Notes under the pieces: model-generated
The model's database searches: none
What the model was told of the DNA's origin: nothing
What the model saw: only the letters and a program-made list of their open reading frames with translations
Shown: one piece after another, positions 15,145 to 23,987 of the stretch
Layout of the letters: each line of letters opens with the position of its first letter
Position numbering within the stretch: position 1 is the stretch's first letter
Translations under genes and position numbers: made by a program
From: Mycobacterium sp. ACS4331
GTDB taxonomy: Bacteria > Actinomycetota > Actinomycetes > Mycobacteriales > Mycobacteriaceae
Assembly: GCF_001667265.1 (NCBI RefSeq)
Contig: NZ_LZHW01000106.1
Span: 1-48,490, forward strand
Direction: 5' to 3'
Length of the DNA: 48,490 bases

Positions 15145-15582
15145 TCAGGCTTCGAGTTCCTTCTTCAGGTTCTCCAGCACCTCTGCCTGAATCTTCTTGA
15201 GCCCCAACGGCGCGAAGGTCTTCTCGAAGAAGCCCTTGATGCCGCCGGCACCCGTCCAGGTGGTCTTGGTGGTGACGGTCGACCCCGTGCCCGCCGGCGC
15301 GACGGTCCAGTTGGTCACCATCGACGAGTTGGCATCCTTCTCGATGACGGTCTTACCCGCGACATCGACCGAGTTCTGCACTTCACGCACGCGTGACTTG
15401 GTGGCCTGCAGCTTCCACTTCACCACCGTGCCCGCACCCACGCCGCCCTGCAGCACCTCGTAGCTGCTGTACTGCGACGACAGGATCTTCGGGCGAACCG
15501 TCTGATAGTCGGCGACGGCGGCGAGCACCGCGTCGGGAGCGGCGTTGACCAGGACCGTGCTGGACGCGCTGACCTGTCCCAT
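15145..15582 (-). CDS. SRPBCC (START-like) family protein, Rv3718c type
   Basis: A 145-residue polyketide-cyclase/START-like protein with a helix-grip fold that forms a hydrophobic cavity. Parts visible are SSTVLVNAAPDAVLAAVADYQTVRPKIL at the start, TVVKWKL, NWTVAPAGTGSTVTTKTTW, and a C-terminal helix (FAPLGLKKIQAEVLENLKKEL). The ligand is unknown, likely a lipid. It matches the Rv3718c position, divergent from the FAD oxidase gene across a 69-bp gap. Confidence 0.88.
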   Translation of the reverse strand: MGQVSASSTVLVNAAPDAVLAAVADYQTVRPKILSSQYSSYEVLQGGVGAGTVVKWKLQATKSRVREVQNSVDVAGKTVIEKDANSSMVTNWTVAPAGTGSTVTTKTTWTGAGGIKGFFEKTFAPLGLKKIQAEVLENLKKELEA

Positions 15583-15651
15583 GATTCCCAAAAACTCCTC
15601 GTTGTGGTTCGTGCGGTCGCGTGGACCGCGCCCTGCGACTAGCGTATATCC

Positions 15652-17031
15652 GTGTCTGTTCTGGAAACCGACGCACCATCTGCCCACGCCCGCGGCGTGG
15701 AGCGGCTCCTTCGCAGCTACCGCGCGATTCCGGCGGCAGCGACCGTCCGATTGGCCAAGCAGACTTCCAACCTGTTCCGGGCTCGCGCCAAGAGCAACGC
15801 GCCGGGTCTCGACGTCTCCGGCCTGACCGGCGTCATCTCCGTCGACGCACACAACCGCACGGCCGACGTCGCCGGCATGTGCACATACGAGGATCTGGTC
15901 GCGGCCACGCTGCCGTACGGGCTGTCACCGCTGGTGGTTCCGCAGTTGAAGACCATCACCCTCGGTGGTGCCGTCACAGGCCTGGGCATCGAGTCGACGT
16001 CGTTCCGCAACGGTCTGCCGCATGAGTCGGTGCTCGAGATGGACATCCTGACCGGCGACGGCCGGATCGTCACGGCGGCACCCGACCGTCACCCGGATCT
16101 GTTCCGGGCGTTCCCCAACTCCTATGGCACGTTGGGCTATTCCGTGCGGTTGAGGATCGAGCTCGAACCGGTGAAGCCGTTCGTCGCGCTCGAGCACGTC
16201 CGTTTTCACTCCGTACCCGACCTGGTCGACGCCCTTGCGCGCATCGTGGAGACGGGCCGCCACGACGGGGTTCCGGTCGATTACCTCGACGGGGTGGTGT
16301 TCAGCGCCGACGAGTCCTACCTGTGCCTCGGCCGACAGACGCGCACCGCTGGCCCGGTCAGCGACTACACCGGCGACCAGATCTATTACCGGTCCATCCA
16401 GCACGCCGAGGGCAGCAGGCACGACCGTCTGACCATCCACGATTATCTGTGGCGGTGGGACACCGATTGGTTCTGGTGTTCCCGCGCATTCGGCGCGCAG
16501 AACCCGCGAATCCGCCGATGGTGGCCGCGGCGGTATCGGCGCAGCAGCTTCTACTGGAAGCTGATCGGCTACGACCAGCGGTTCAACATCGCCGACCGGA
16601 TCGAGAAGCGCAACGGTCGCCCGCCCCGCGAGAGGGTGGTCCAGGACGTGGAGGTCCCGGTCGAACGAACCGCCGAGTTCGTCGACTGGTTCCTCAACAA
16701 CGTGCCGATCGAGCCGATCTGGTTGTGCCCGCTGCGATTACGTGATCAGGACCGCTGGCCGCTGTATCCGCTGCAGCCCGGCCACACCTACGTCAACGTC
16801 GGCTTCTGGTCGTCGGTACCGGTGGGGCCGACACCGGGCCACACCAACCGACTCATCGAGGCCAAGGTCAGCGAACTCGACGGGCACAAGTCGCTGTACT
16901 CCGACGCCTATTACAGCCCAGAGGAGTTCGACGAACTCTACGGAGGGGAAACCTACAGAAGCATCAAGAAGACCTATGACCCCGACTCACGTCTGCTCGA
17001 TCTCTATGCGAAGGCGGTGCAACGGCGATGA
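15652..17031 (+). CDS. FAD-binding oxidoreductase (Rv3719-like)
   Basis: A 459-residue FAD-linked oxidase with the PCMH/FAD_binding_4 domain, related to DHCR24 and to the TmsA/BfaA reductase of tuberculostearic acid synthesis. The FAD region is GVISVDAHNRTADVAGMCTYEDL and LGGAVTGLGIESTSFRNG with LTGDGRIVTA. It has no membrane segment. The next gene is a SAM-dependent fatty-acid methylase, overlapping by 4 nt (ATGA), which suggests that the two work together: methylene transfer followed by reduction. This pair is the Rv3719-Rv3720 equivalent; the fatty substrate is not established. Confidence 0.88.
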   Translation: MSVLETDAPSAHARGVERLLRSYRAIPAAATVRLAKQTSNLFRARAKSNAPGLDVSGLTGVISVDAHNRTADVAGMCTYEDLVAATLPYGLSPLVVPQLKTITLGGAVTGLGIESTSFRNGLPHESVLEMDILTGDGRIVTAAPDRHPDLFRAFPNSYGTLGYSVRLRIELEPVKPFVALEHVRFHSVPDLVDALARIVETGRHDGVPVDYLDGVVFSADESYLCLGRQTRTAGPVSDYTGDQIYYRSIQHAEGSRHDRLTIHDYLWRWDTDWFWCSRAFGAQNPRIRRWWPRRYRRSSFYWKLIGYDQRFNIADRIEKRNGRPPRERVVQDVEVPVERTAEFVDWFLNNVPIEPIWLCPLRLRDQDRWPLYPLQPGHTYVNVGFWSSVPVGPTPGHTNRLIEAKVSELDGHKSLYSDAYYSPEEFDELYGGETYRSIKKTYDPDSRLLDLYAKAVQRR

Positions 17032-18341
17032 CCACGTTCAAAGAACAGCCACTGACCAGGACCGGCAGGCTGAGCCTGGCGGAGATTCTCGAGATCTTCA
17101 CCGCGGGCAGCGAGGTGCCGCTGAAGTTCACGGCCTACGACGGCAGCGCGGCCGGTCCAGAGGACGCCAGCCTCGGGTTGGACCTGCTGACTCCGCGCGG
17201 CACGACGTACCTGGCCACCGCGCCCGGCGATCTGGGCCTGGCCCGGGCCTATGTGTCCGGGGACCTCGAACCCCACGGCGTGCATCCGGGCGACCCCTAC
17301 GACCTGCTGCGCGCACTGGCGCATCAGTTGGACTTCAAGCGTCCACCAGCACGGCTGTTGGCGCAGATCGTGCGTTCGATCGGCATCGAGCACCTCAGGC
17401 CCATCGCTCCGCCGCCGCAGGAGGCCCTGCCCCGGTGGCGACGGATCGCCGAAGGGATCCGGCACAGCAGGACTCGTGACGCCGAGGCCATCCACCACCA
17501 TTACGACGTCTCGAACACGTTCTACGAGTGGGTGCTTGGACCGTCGATGACCTACACCTGCGCGTGCTACCCGACCGAGGACGCCTCGCTTGAAGAGGCC
17601 CAGGACAACAAGTACCGCCTGGTGTTCGAGAAGTTGCGGCTCAAGCCGGGCGACCGCCTCCTCGACGTCGGCTGTGGTTGGGGTGGCATGGTGCGTTACG
17701 CCGCCAGGCATGGCGTCCGGGCGATCGGGGTGACACTGTCGGCCGAGCAGGCGTCCTGGGCCCAGAAGGCCATCGCTGACGAAGGACTCGGCGATCTCGC
17801 AGAGGTGCGTCACTCGGACTACCGCGACGTCCGCGAGTCCGGTTTCGACGCGGTGTCCTCGATCGGGCTCACCGAACACATCGGGGTGCACAACTATCCG
17901 TCGTACTTCGGCTTTCTGCAGTCCAAGATGCGGCCGGGCGCACTGCTGCTCAACCACTGCATCACCCGTCCCGACAACCGGTCGAACGCCAGCGCAGGCG
18001 GATTCATCGACCGCTACGTCTTCCCAGACGGCGAGCTCACCGGATCGGGACGCATCATCACCGAGGCCCAGGACGTCGGGCTCGAGGTGGTGCACGAGGA
18101 GAATCTGCGACACCACTACGCGATGACTCTGCGGGACTGGTGCCGCAACCTGGTCGAGCACTGGGACGAGGCCGTCGAGGAGGTTGGACTGCCGACCGCC
18201 AAGGTGTGGGGTCTGTACATGGCCGGCTCACGCCTGGGCTTCGAGACCAATGTGATTCAGCTGCACCAGGTGTTGGCCGTCAAGCTCGACGAGAAGGGCC
18301 GCGACGGCGGGTTGCCGCTGCGGCCGTGGTGGCAGGCCTGA
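17028..18341 (+). CDS. Cyclopropane-fatty-acid synthase family methyltransferase
   Basis: A 437-residue SAM-dependent methyltransferase of the CFA/mycolic-acid cyclopropane type (Rv3720 position). An N-terminal lipid-binding part is followed by HHYDVSNTFYEWVLG and YTCACYPTEDASLEEAQDNKYRLVFEKL, the SAM loop LLDVGCGWGGM (near residue 215), and SIGLTEHIGVHNY. Members transfer a methyl group to a double bond of a phospholipid acyl chain, giving cyclopropane or methylene branches. The start overlaps the FAD oxidase stop, so it is coupled to it. Confidence 0.92.
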   Translation: MTTFKEQPLTRTGRLSLAEILEIFTAGSEVPLKFTAYDGSAAGPEDASLGLDLLTPRGTTYLATAPGDLGLARAYVSGDLEPHGVHPGDPYDLLRALAHQLDFKRPPARLLAQIVRSIGIEHLRPIAPPPQEALPRWRRIAEGIRHSRTRDAEAIHHHYDVSNTFYEWVLGPSMTYTCACYPTEDASLEEAQDNKYRLVFEKLRLKPGDRLLDVGCGWGGMVRYAARHGVRAIGVTLSAEQASWAQKAIADEGLGDLAEVRHSDYRDVRESGFDAVSSIGLTEHIGVHNYPSYFGFLQSKMRPGALLLNHCITRPDNRSNASAGGFIDRYVFPDGELTGSGRIITEAQDVGLEVVHEENLRHHYAMTLRDWCRNLVEHWDEAVEEVGLPTAKVWGLYMAGSRLGFETNVIQLHQVLAVKLDEKGRDGGLPLRPWWQA

Positions 18342-18408
18342 GGTCACTCCGCGGCTGCGGTGACGCTCGCCTGGCGACAGGCGTGCGACATCCGCGCACC
18401 GTGAAGCG

Positions 18409-20391
18409 TCAGCCCTCGATCTTGCGGGCACCCAATTCGTTCTGCAGCAGTTCCAGGGCCACCTCTTCAGGGTCCCGCCGCGGGCCCGCCTCGATGGGCT
18501 CCTCGGCGGCCTCGGCCAGCATCGACTCCTCTTCACTGCGCGGATCCACCACGGGCGGCGGCGCAGCGACAGGGGCTGCGGCAGCAGCGGATTCGGGCGG
18601 GGCGGCGTAGGTTCCGCCTGCTTCGCAGCGCACGCGCCAGTTGACGCCCAGTGCATCGCGCAGAGCCTCCCGGATGATCTCGACGTTGCGATCTTCGTTG
18701 AGCCGCTTGGCAAGTGGCGCCGCCGGGTGGCTGAGCACCAGGACGTCACCCTCGACCGCGAGCACCGTGGCGCCGTCGAGCATGACGTCGGTGGGCCGGC
18801 GCAGGTTGCGGACCTTCTCCCGCACCGTGGGCCACATGCTGCGGACGGCGGCGGCATTGGGCTGACCGACGGCGGCGGCCGCGGGGGCCGGTGCGGCCGC
18901 AGGCGTGGGGGCGGCCGGCGACGAGGCAGGGGCCGGTGTGGGCGCCGGCGGCGTGGGAGCCGGTGCCGACGGTTGCGCGACGGGTTCCGGGCGCGCCACA
19001 GGCTCGGGCCGGGCCACGGGTTCGGGCCGGGCCACCGGTTCGGGCCGGGCCACGGGTTCGGGCCGGGCCACCGGCTCGGCTGGCGGCGGCTCAGGTGCCG
19101 GCGGCGCGGGTGCCGCCGGTGCGTCGGCCTCGGGCGCGGGCGCCGCCGGTGCGGCGGGCTGCTGGGTCTTGCGGACGAACTGCTTGGGCGCGCGCGCAGC
19201 AGGAGCACCCTGCCCGGCCTCGGCGGCCGGGATCGACATGTCCAGACGCGTCTCGATGCGCTCAACCCGCTGCAGCAGCGCGGCCTCGCTGTCGCTGGCC
19301 GACGGCAGCAGCAGCCGCGCGCAGACCACCTCGAGCAGCAGTCTCGGAGCGGTCGCGCCGCGCATTTCACCGAGGCCGGCATGCACCACTTCGGCGTACC
19401 GAGTCAGGGTCCCGGGCCCGATCCGGCTGGCCTGGCCACGCATCTTCTCCAGCTCGTCCTCGGGTGCGTCGACGACACCGCGGGTCACCGCATCCGGCAC
19501 GGCCTGCAGCACCAGCAGATCCCGGAAACGTTCAAGGAGGTCCATCGCGAACCGGCGGGGGTCATGGCCGGCGTCGATCACCGACTCGACGGCGCCGAAC
19601 AACGCCGCGGCGTCCCCGGCGGCCAGCGCCTCGACCGCGTCGTCGATGAGGGCGACGTCGGTGGCCCCCAGCAGCGCGAGAGCCCGCTGGTAGGCCACAT
19701 GGTTACCCTCGGCCCCGGCCAGCAGCTGGTCGAGAACGCTGAGGGTGTCACGCGGCGAGCCGCCGCCGGCGCGGATCACCAGCGGATACACGGCATCGTC
19801 GACGCGGACGTCCTCGGAGGCGGTGATCTTCTCGATGAGGCTGCGCATGGTGCGCGGGGCCAGCAGCCGGAACGGATAGTGATGCGTGCGCGACCGGATG
19901 GTCGGCAGGACCTTCTCGGGTTCGGTGGTGGCGAACACGAAGATCAGATGCTCGGGTGGCTCCTCCACGATCTTGAGCAGGGCGTTGAAGCCCGCCGTGG
20001 TGACCATGTGCGCCTCGTCGATGATGAAGATGCGGTACCGGGACTGGGCGGGCGCGTAGAACGCCCGGTCGCGCAGTTCACGGGTGTCGTCGACACCGCC
20101 GTGGCTGGCCGCATCCAACTCGACGACGTCGACGTTGCCGGGCCCGTTGGGCGCGAGCGCGACACAGGAGTCGCACGTGCCGCACGGTGTCGGTGTCGGT
20201 CCCTGCTCACAGTTGAGTGAGCGGGCCAGGATCCGGGCCGACGAGGTCTTGCCGCAGCCACGCGGACCCGAGAACAGGTAGGCGTGGTTGATGCGCCCCG
20301 CCTCAAGCGCGGTGCACAGCGGCGCAGTGACATGCTCCTGCCCCACGACTTCGGCGAAGGTTGCCGGTCGATACTTGCGGTAGAGAGCCAC
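18409..20391 (-). CDS. dnaX: DNA polymerase III subunits gamma/tau
   Basis: The 660-residue clamp-loader ATPase. The N-terminus MALYRKYRPATFAEVVGQEHV is followed by Walker A GPRGCGKTS (42-50), zinc Cys61, 70, 73 and 76, DEAH at 125-128, and sensor FATTEPEKV. Domain III ends near residue 370. A long Pro/Ala linker follows, with a tandem PEPVAR repeat (~residues 440-475), then a tau-like C-terminal domain (RSMWPTVREKVRNLRRPTDVML) that would bind DnaE. It is longer than the ~578 residues I recall for M. tuberculosis, mostly through the linker. Start is GTG. Confidence 0.97.
   Translation of the reverse strand: MALYRKYRPATFAEVVGQEHVTAPLCTALEAGRINHAYLFSGPRGCGKTSSARILARSLNCEQGPTPTPCGTCDSCVALAPNGPGNVDVVELDAASHGGVDDTRELRDRAFYAPAQSRYRIFIIDEAHMVTTAGFNALLKIVEEPPEHLIFVFATTEPEKVLPTIRSRTHHYPFRLLAPRTMRSLIEKITASEDVRVDDAVYPLVIRAGGGSPRDTLSVLDQLLAGAEGNHVAYQRALALLGATDVALIDDAVEALAAGDAAALFGAVESVIDAGHDPRRFAMDLLERFRDLLVLQAVPDAVTRGVVDAPEDELEKMRGQASRIGPGTLTRYAEVVHAGLGEMRGATAPRLLLEVVCARLLLPSASDSEAALLQRVERIETRLDMSIPAAEAGQGAPAARAPKQFVRKTQQPAAPAAPAPEADAPAAPAPPAPEPPPAEPVARPEPVARPEPVARPEPVARPEPVARPEPVAQPSAPAPTPPAPTPAPASSPAAPTPAAAPAPAAAAVGQPNAAAVRSMWPTVREKVRNLRRPTDVMLDGATVLAVEGDVLVLSHPAAPLAKRLNEDRNVEIIREALRDALGVNWRVRCEAGGTYAAPPESAAAAAPVAAPPPVVDPRSEEESMLAEAAEEPIEAGPRRDPEEVALELLQNELGARKIEG
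18980..19079 (-). repeat. 18-bp tandem repeat in dnaX linker
   Basis: Five to six head-to-tail copies of an 18-nt unit (plus-strand CGGGTTCGGGCCGGGCCA with C/T and G/C variants) encode PEPVAR repeats. The three central copies are nearly identical, so copy number may vary between strains. Confidence 0.9.
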
Positions 20392-20429
20392 GACAGCAGG
20401 GTACCGAGTGCGTCGGACAGGCTCGCGGC

Positions 20430-21725
20430 CTAATCCGCACCCAGCAGTGACTCGGTGGCGGCCAGCAGCGTGCAGGTCGCCAGGCCGTCGATGGCCTCCC
20501 GCAGGTCAGGCAGCGACGGGAACGATGGTGCGATGCGAATGTTCTTGTCGTCGGGGTCTTTTCGATACGGGAACGCCGAGCCGGCCTCGGTGACGGCGAT
20601 GCCCGCATCCTTGGCGAGCGCCACCGTGCGCCTGGCCGTTCCGGGCAGCACGTCCAGGCTCACGAAGTAACCGCCCTTGGGGTCGGTCCACGACGCGACC
20701 TTCGAGTCGCCCAGCCGGGACTCCAGGATCTCGGCGACGAGCGCGAACTTCGGCGCCAGGATCTGCTGGTGCTTCTGCATGAGCAGGCGCACGCCGTCAG
20801 CGTCGCCGAAGTACAACAGATGCCGAAGCTGATTGACCTTGTCCGGGCCGATCGTCTTCTTGCCGGCGTACTGCAGGTACCACGCGATGTTGCCGAGCGA
20901 ACCGCCGAAGAAGCTCACCCCGGCACCCGCGAAGGTGATCTTCGACGTCGAGGCGAACACCAGGGGGCGATGCGGGTTACCGGCGGCCTCGGCCAGGCCG
21001 AGGATGTCGACCTGCTGCGGGAAGTCGTGGGTGAGCGTGTGCACCGCGTAGGCGTTGTCCCAGAACAACTTGAAATCTGGTGCGGCCGTGCGCATCTGGA
21101 CAAGGCGGCGGACGACTTCCCAGGAGTACACGGTGCCCGTGGGGTTGGCGAAGACCGGTACGGCCCACATCCCCTTGATGGCGGGGTCAGCGGCCACCAG
21201 TTCCTCGATCAGGTCGACGTCCGGTCCGTCCTCGCCCATCGGGACCGGGATCATCTCGATGCCCATGGTCTCGGTGATCGCGAAGTGCCTGTCGTACCCG
21301 GGTGCCGGGCACAGGAACTTGACGCCGCCACCAGCCAGGTCCTGAATCCAGGGCCGGGGCGAGTCGACCGTGCCGTGCAGCAGTGCGAACACCACCGCGT
21401 CGTGCATCATCTCCAGGCTCGCGTTGTTGCCCGCGATGAGATTCGGCACCGGGATGCCCAACAGGTCACTGAAGATCGCGCGCAGTGCGGGCAGACCGTG
21501 CAGGCCACCGTAGTTGCGGGTGTCGGTGCCGTCGGGATCCTTGAACGAACCGGGTTCGTTGCCGGGCAGCGCCAGCAGCGCGTTGGACAGGTCCAACTGC
21601 TCGGGTGACGGCTTCCCGCGGGTGAGATCCAGCTTGAGGCCCTTGGCCTGCAGAGCGGTGTAGTCCCGCTGCTGCTGCGCATGCTCGGCTTCGAGGTCCG
21701 CACGACCAAGGGTGGAAAACGACAC
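20430..21725 (-). CDS. aspC: PLP-dependent aspartate aminotransferase (Rv3722c-like)
   Basis: A 431-residue fold-type I aminotransferase. Rv3722c is the main aspartate aminotransferase of M. tuberculosis, linking glutamate to aspartate synthesis. Visible are LTRGKPSPEQLDLSN, the NYGGLHGLPALR motif, PVFANPTGTVYSWE, WDNAYAVH, and the PLP lysine in FASTSKITFAGAG (near residue 260). The GTG start has AAAGG upstream. The gene follows the SRP RNA gene on the same strand. Confidence 0.93.
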   Translation of the reverse strand: MSFSTLGRADLEAEHAQQQRDYTALQAKGLKLDLTRGKPSPEQLDLSNALLALPGNEPGSFKDPDGTDTRNYGGLHGLPALRAIFSDLLGIPVPNLIAGNNASLEMMHDAVVFALLHGTVDSPRPWIQDLAGGGVKFLCPAPGYDRHFAITETMGIEMIPVPMGEDGPDVDLIEELVAADPAIKGMWAVPVFANPTGTVYSWEVVRRLVQMRTAAPDFKLFWDNAYAVHTLTHDFPQQVDILGLAEAAGNPHRPLVFASTSKITFAGAGVSFFGGSLGNIAWYLQYAGKKTIGPDKVNQLRHLLYFGDADGVRLLMQKHQQILAPKFALVAEILESRLGDSKVASWTDPKGGYFVSLDVLPGTARRTVALAKDAGIAVTEAGSAFPYRKDPDDKNIRIAPSFPSLPDLREAIDGLATCTLLAATESLLGAD

Positions 21726-21756
21726 GTCGTGCCTTTCACATGCTGGAGAAAGATAG

Positions 21757-21843
21757 GGGACCCCGCGCACCCGACAGAGCCCGTTGACCCTTGCTGCCTT
21801 CCGGCCCTGGGGGAGTTCACAGGATAGACGCCGCGCGGGGTCC
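21757..21843 (-). ncRNA. ffs: Signal recognition particle 4.5S RNA
   Basis: The minus strand carries the conserved SRP domain IV: GGCCGGAAGGCAGCAAGGGT followed by CAACGGG, with the GGAA tetraloop and the asymmetric loop. The ends pair (GGACCCCGCGC with GTGCGCGGGGTCC), giving the expected long hairpin of about 87-95 nt. It lies between aspC and tRNA-Ser, as in M. tuberculosis. Exact ends are approximate. Confidence 0.95.
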
Positions 21844-21929
21844 GTCGGCCAGTCTATCTTGTCGCCCGATTCGGCCGCCCGGCACCAGCGGTTCGGGATC
21901 TGGCGGGGTCCTCGGTTACCATTGCCGAC

Positions 21930-22015
21930 GGAGGATTCGCCTAGTGGCCTATGGCGCTCGCCTGGAACGCGGGTTGGGTTAACAGCCCTCAGGGGTTCAA
22001 ATCCCCTATCCTCCG
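21930..22015 (+). tRNA. tRNA-Ser(GGA)
   Basis: An 86-nt cloverleaf. The acceptor arms GGAGGAT and ATCCTCC pair, the anticodon stem is CTCGC/GCGGG with loop CTGGAAC giving anticodon GGA, a long variable arm (class II) follows, and the T-loop is TTCAAAT. Discriminator base G; the 3' CCA is not encoded. It reads UCC/UCU serine codons. Confidence 0.97.
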
Positions 22016-22021
22016 CACTCG

Positions 22022-22057
22022 GTCCGGGGTGCCGGTGACTTCATCGGCACCCCGGAC
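22022..22057 (+). terminator. Hairpin after tRNA-Ser
   Basis: A perfect 13-bp stem (GTCCGGGGTGCCG and complement) with a 10-nt loop starts 7 nt after the tRNA. It could end the tRNA transcript or attenuate readthrough into lucA, whose ATG is 26 nt further on. Confidence 0.75.
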
Positions 22058-22082
22058 TCACGTGAGCGACCCAAGGAGGGGT

Positions 22083-22784
22083 ATGCGGCGCGGCATCGCG
22101 GTGACCTGGCATTCGCTCGCTTTCCTGGCCGCGGCCGTCCTCTACTTCGTGTTCGTGCTGCCGCGCTGGTGGGAACTGCTCGGCACGTGGCCGCACGGCG
22201 TGGGCACCGCGGGCCGCATCCTGACCGGTCTGGTGCTGGCCTCCGCCGCGATTCCCGTGGTGTTGACCCACGTCAGGACCAGCAGGCCGGAGTTCGGGGT
22301 GCCCAAACTGGCCCTGACCCTGCGGCTGTGGTCGATCATCGGCCACGTCGCGGCCGGCACGTTGATCGTCGGCACCGCGATCGCCGAGATCTGGCTCGAT
22401 CTCGACTCCTTCGGCCGTGGCCTCTTCGCCATCTACGGCGCCGCCGCGGCGCTGGCGCTGCTGGGTGCGACGGCCTTCCACCTGGCCTACGCCGCCGAGT
22501 TGCCGCCGCCCGCGCCCAAGCCGCTCAAGCTCGACCCCAAGTCCGCCGAGGAGGACTCCACCGGCGCCGCCGAGGAGAGCGACGACGCGGCCTCCTCCGA
22601 GAAGGCCGGCACCGAAGATGCCGCCCCCAAGGACGACGCTGACCGGCCCGACCCCGAAGAGTCCGAAGTCGAAGAGTCCGAAGTCGCCAGCACCGAGGTG
22701 GCCGACGAGGACACCCCGGCCCCGGCGTCCAAGCGCGGTCTGCGCAACCGCCGGCCCGCCAGAAACGCCACCACCAAAAACTGA
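22083..22784 (+). CDS. lucA: LucA-like membrane protein (Rv3723)
   Basis: A 233-residue protein with four membrane segments (about residues 7-25, 42-62, 82-107 and 113-140) and a long acidic, Ala/Glu/Asp-rich cytosolic tail ending in a basic RGLRNRRPARN stretch. It corresponds in position and layout to Rv3723/LucA, which stabilises Mce1 and Mce4 transporters for fatty-acid and cholesterol uptake. AAGGAGGGG directly precedes the ATG. A complete mce operon lies 6 kb further on, which it could serve (inference). Confidence 0.85.
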   Translation: MRRGIAVTWHSLAFLAAAVLYFVFVLPRWWELLGTWPHGVGTAGRILTGLVLASAAIPVVLTHVRTSRPEFGVPKLALTLRLWSIIGHVAAGTLIVGTAIAEIWLDLDSFGRGLFAIYGAAAALALLGATAFHLAYAAELPPPAPKPLKLDPKSAEEDSTGAAEESDDAASSEKAGTEDAAPKDDADRPDPEESEVEESEVASTEVADEDTPAPASKRGLRNRRPARNATTKN

Positions 22785-22838
22785 GTCGGTCTAACTGATT
22801 TCGGCCCGAGACCACGTTCGGCCTCCTATGCTGAGCGA

Positions 22839-23912
22839 GTGCTCAACACTTCCACAGATTCCCGTCAGTACCGCGTCGTGCAGTGGACCACCGGCAATGT
22901 CGGCAAGAGCTCCGTGGCGGCGATCGCCAAGAATCCGACCTTCAACCTGATCGGCTGCTACGCCTGGTCCCCCGACAAGGTCGGGCGCGATGTCGGTGAA
23001 CTCGCCGGCATCGAACCCCTGGGCGTGACCGCGACCAATGACGTCGACGAACTGCTGGCGCTCAAACCCGACGTCGTCGTCTACAACCCGATGTGGATCG
23101 ACGTCGACGAACTCGTGCGCATCCTCGAGGCCGGCATCAACGTCGTGGCCACGGCATCGTTCATCACGGGCCACAACCAGGGCGACGGGCGCGACCGGAT
23201 CGAACAGGCCTGCCAGCGCGGCGGGTCCAGCATGTTCGGATCCGGCATCAGCCCCGGTTACGTCAACCAGCTGTCGATCGTCGCGGCGGGCATCTGCGAC
23301 CGAGTCGACCGCATCACGGTGAACGAGGCCGCCGACACCACGTTCTACGACTCCCCCGCCACCGAGAAGCCCGTCGGCTTCGGCCAGCCCATCGACAGCC
23401 CCGACCTGCAGGCCATGACCTCTCACGGCACCGGCGTCTTCGGTGAGGCCGTCCGAATGGTCGCCGACGCACTCGGCGTCGAACTCGACGAGGTGCGCTG
23501 CGACGCCGAGTACGCGCAGACCACCGCGGACCTCGACCTCGGCTCCTGGACCATCCCCGCGGGCTGCGTCGCCGGTGTCTACGCCAGCTGGAAGGGCATC
23601 GTCGCCGGTCAGACCCGCGTCGAGATCAACGTCCGCTGGCGCAAGGGCCAGACCCTGGAACCGGACTGGCAGATCGACCAGGACGGCTGGGTCATCGAGG
23701 TGGCCGGTCGGCCCACGGTGACCATGAAGGTCGGGTTCCTGCCCCCGCCGGACTTCGAGGCGACCACGCTCGAGGAGTTCATGGTGCTCGGGCACATCAT
23801 GACCGCGACTCCGCCGCTGAACGCCATCCCGGCCGTCGTCGCCGCACCTCCGGGCATCGTGACCTACACCGATCTGCCGCTGATCCTGCCGCGAGGGGTC
23901 GTCGCCAGCTGA
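22839..23912 (+). CDS. DapB-like NAD(P)H-dependent amine dehydrogenase family protein
   Basis: A 357-residue protein with an N-terminal Rossmann domain resembling dihydrodipicolinate reductase: YRVVQWTTGNVGKSSVAAIAKNP with GNVGKSS as the dinucleotide loop, then VVVYNPMW and ATASFITGH. Mycobacteria have several such paralogues, often near lipid or steroid genes and annotated as amine dehydrogenase-like; the substrate is unknown. It is not DapB itself, because the catalytic HH motif of DapB is not seen. GTG start, own transcription unit likely. Confidence 0.8.
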   Translation: MLNTSTDSRQYRVVQWTTGNVGKSSVAAIAKNPTFNLIGCYAWSPDKVGRDVGELAGIEPLGVTATNDVDELLALKPDVVVYNPMWIDVDELVRILEAGINVVATASFITGHNQGDGRDRIEQACQRGGSSMFGSGISPGYVNQLSIVAAGICDRVDRITVNEAADTTFYDSPATEKPVGFGQPIDSPDLQAMTSHGTGVFGEAVRMVADALGVELDEVRCDAEYAQTTADLDLGSWTIPAGCVAGVYASWKGIVAGQTRVEINVRWRKGQTLEPDWQIDQDGWVIEVAGRPTVTMKVGFLPPPDFEATTLEEFMVLGHIMTATPPLNAIPAVVAAPPGIVTYTDLPLILPRGVVAS

Positions 23913-23987
23913 CAATCCGGTTGAATTCGGCGCTGCCAGGCAATATAGAGAGGTAACGAACCGAACCTTCGCCCCGAGAGGCAAGTG

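Noticed and set aside
18980..19079. CRISPR-like spaced repeats
   Set aside because: The units are head-to-tail with no spacers and encode PEPVAR in frame within dnaX.
18727..20220. Long open frame on the plus strand opposite dnaX
   Set aside because: Gly/Arg-rich antisense product with no domain; dnaX on the minus strand has all its motifs.
22839..23912. Lysine-pathway dapB
   Set aside because: It is ~100 residues longer than DapB and lacks the DapB catalytic histidine pair; only the Rossmann half is similar.
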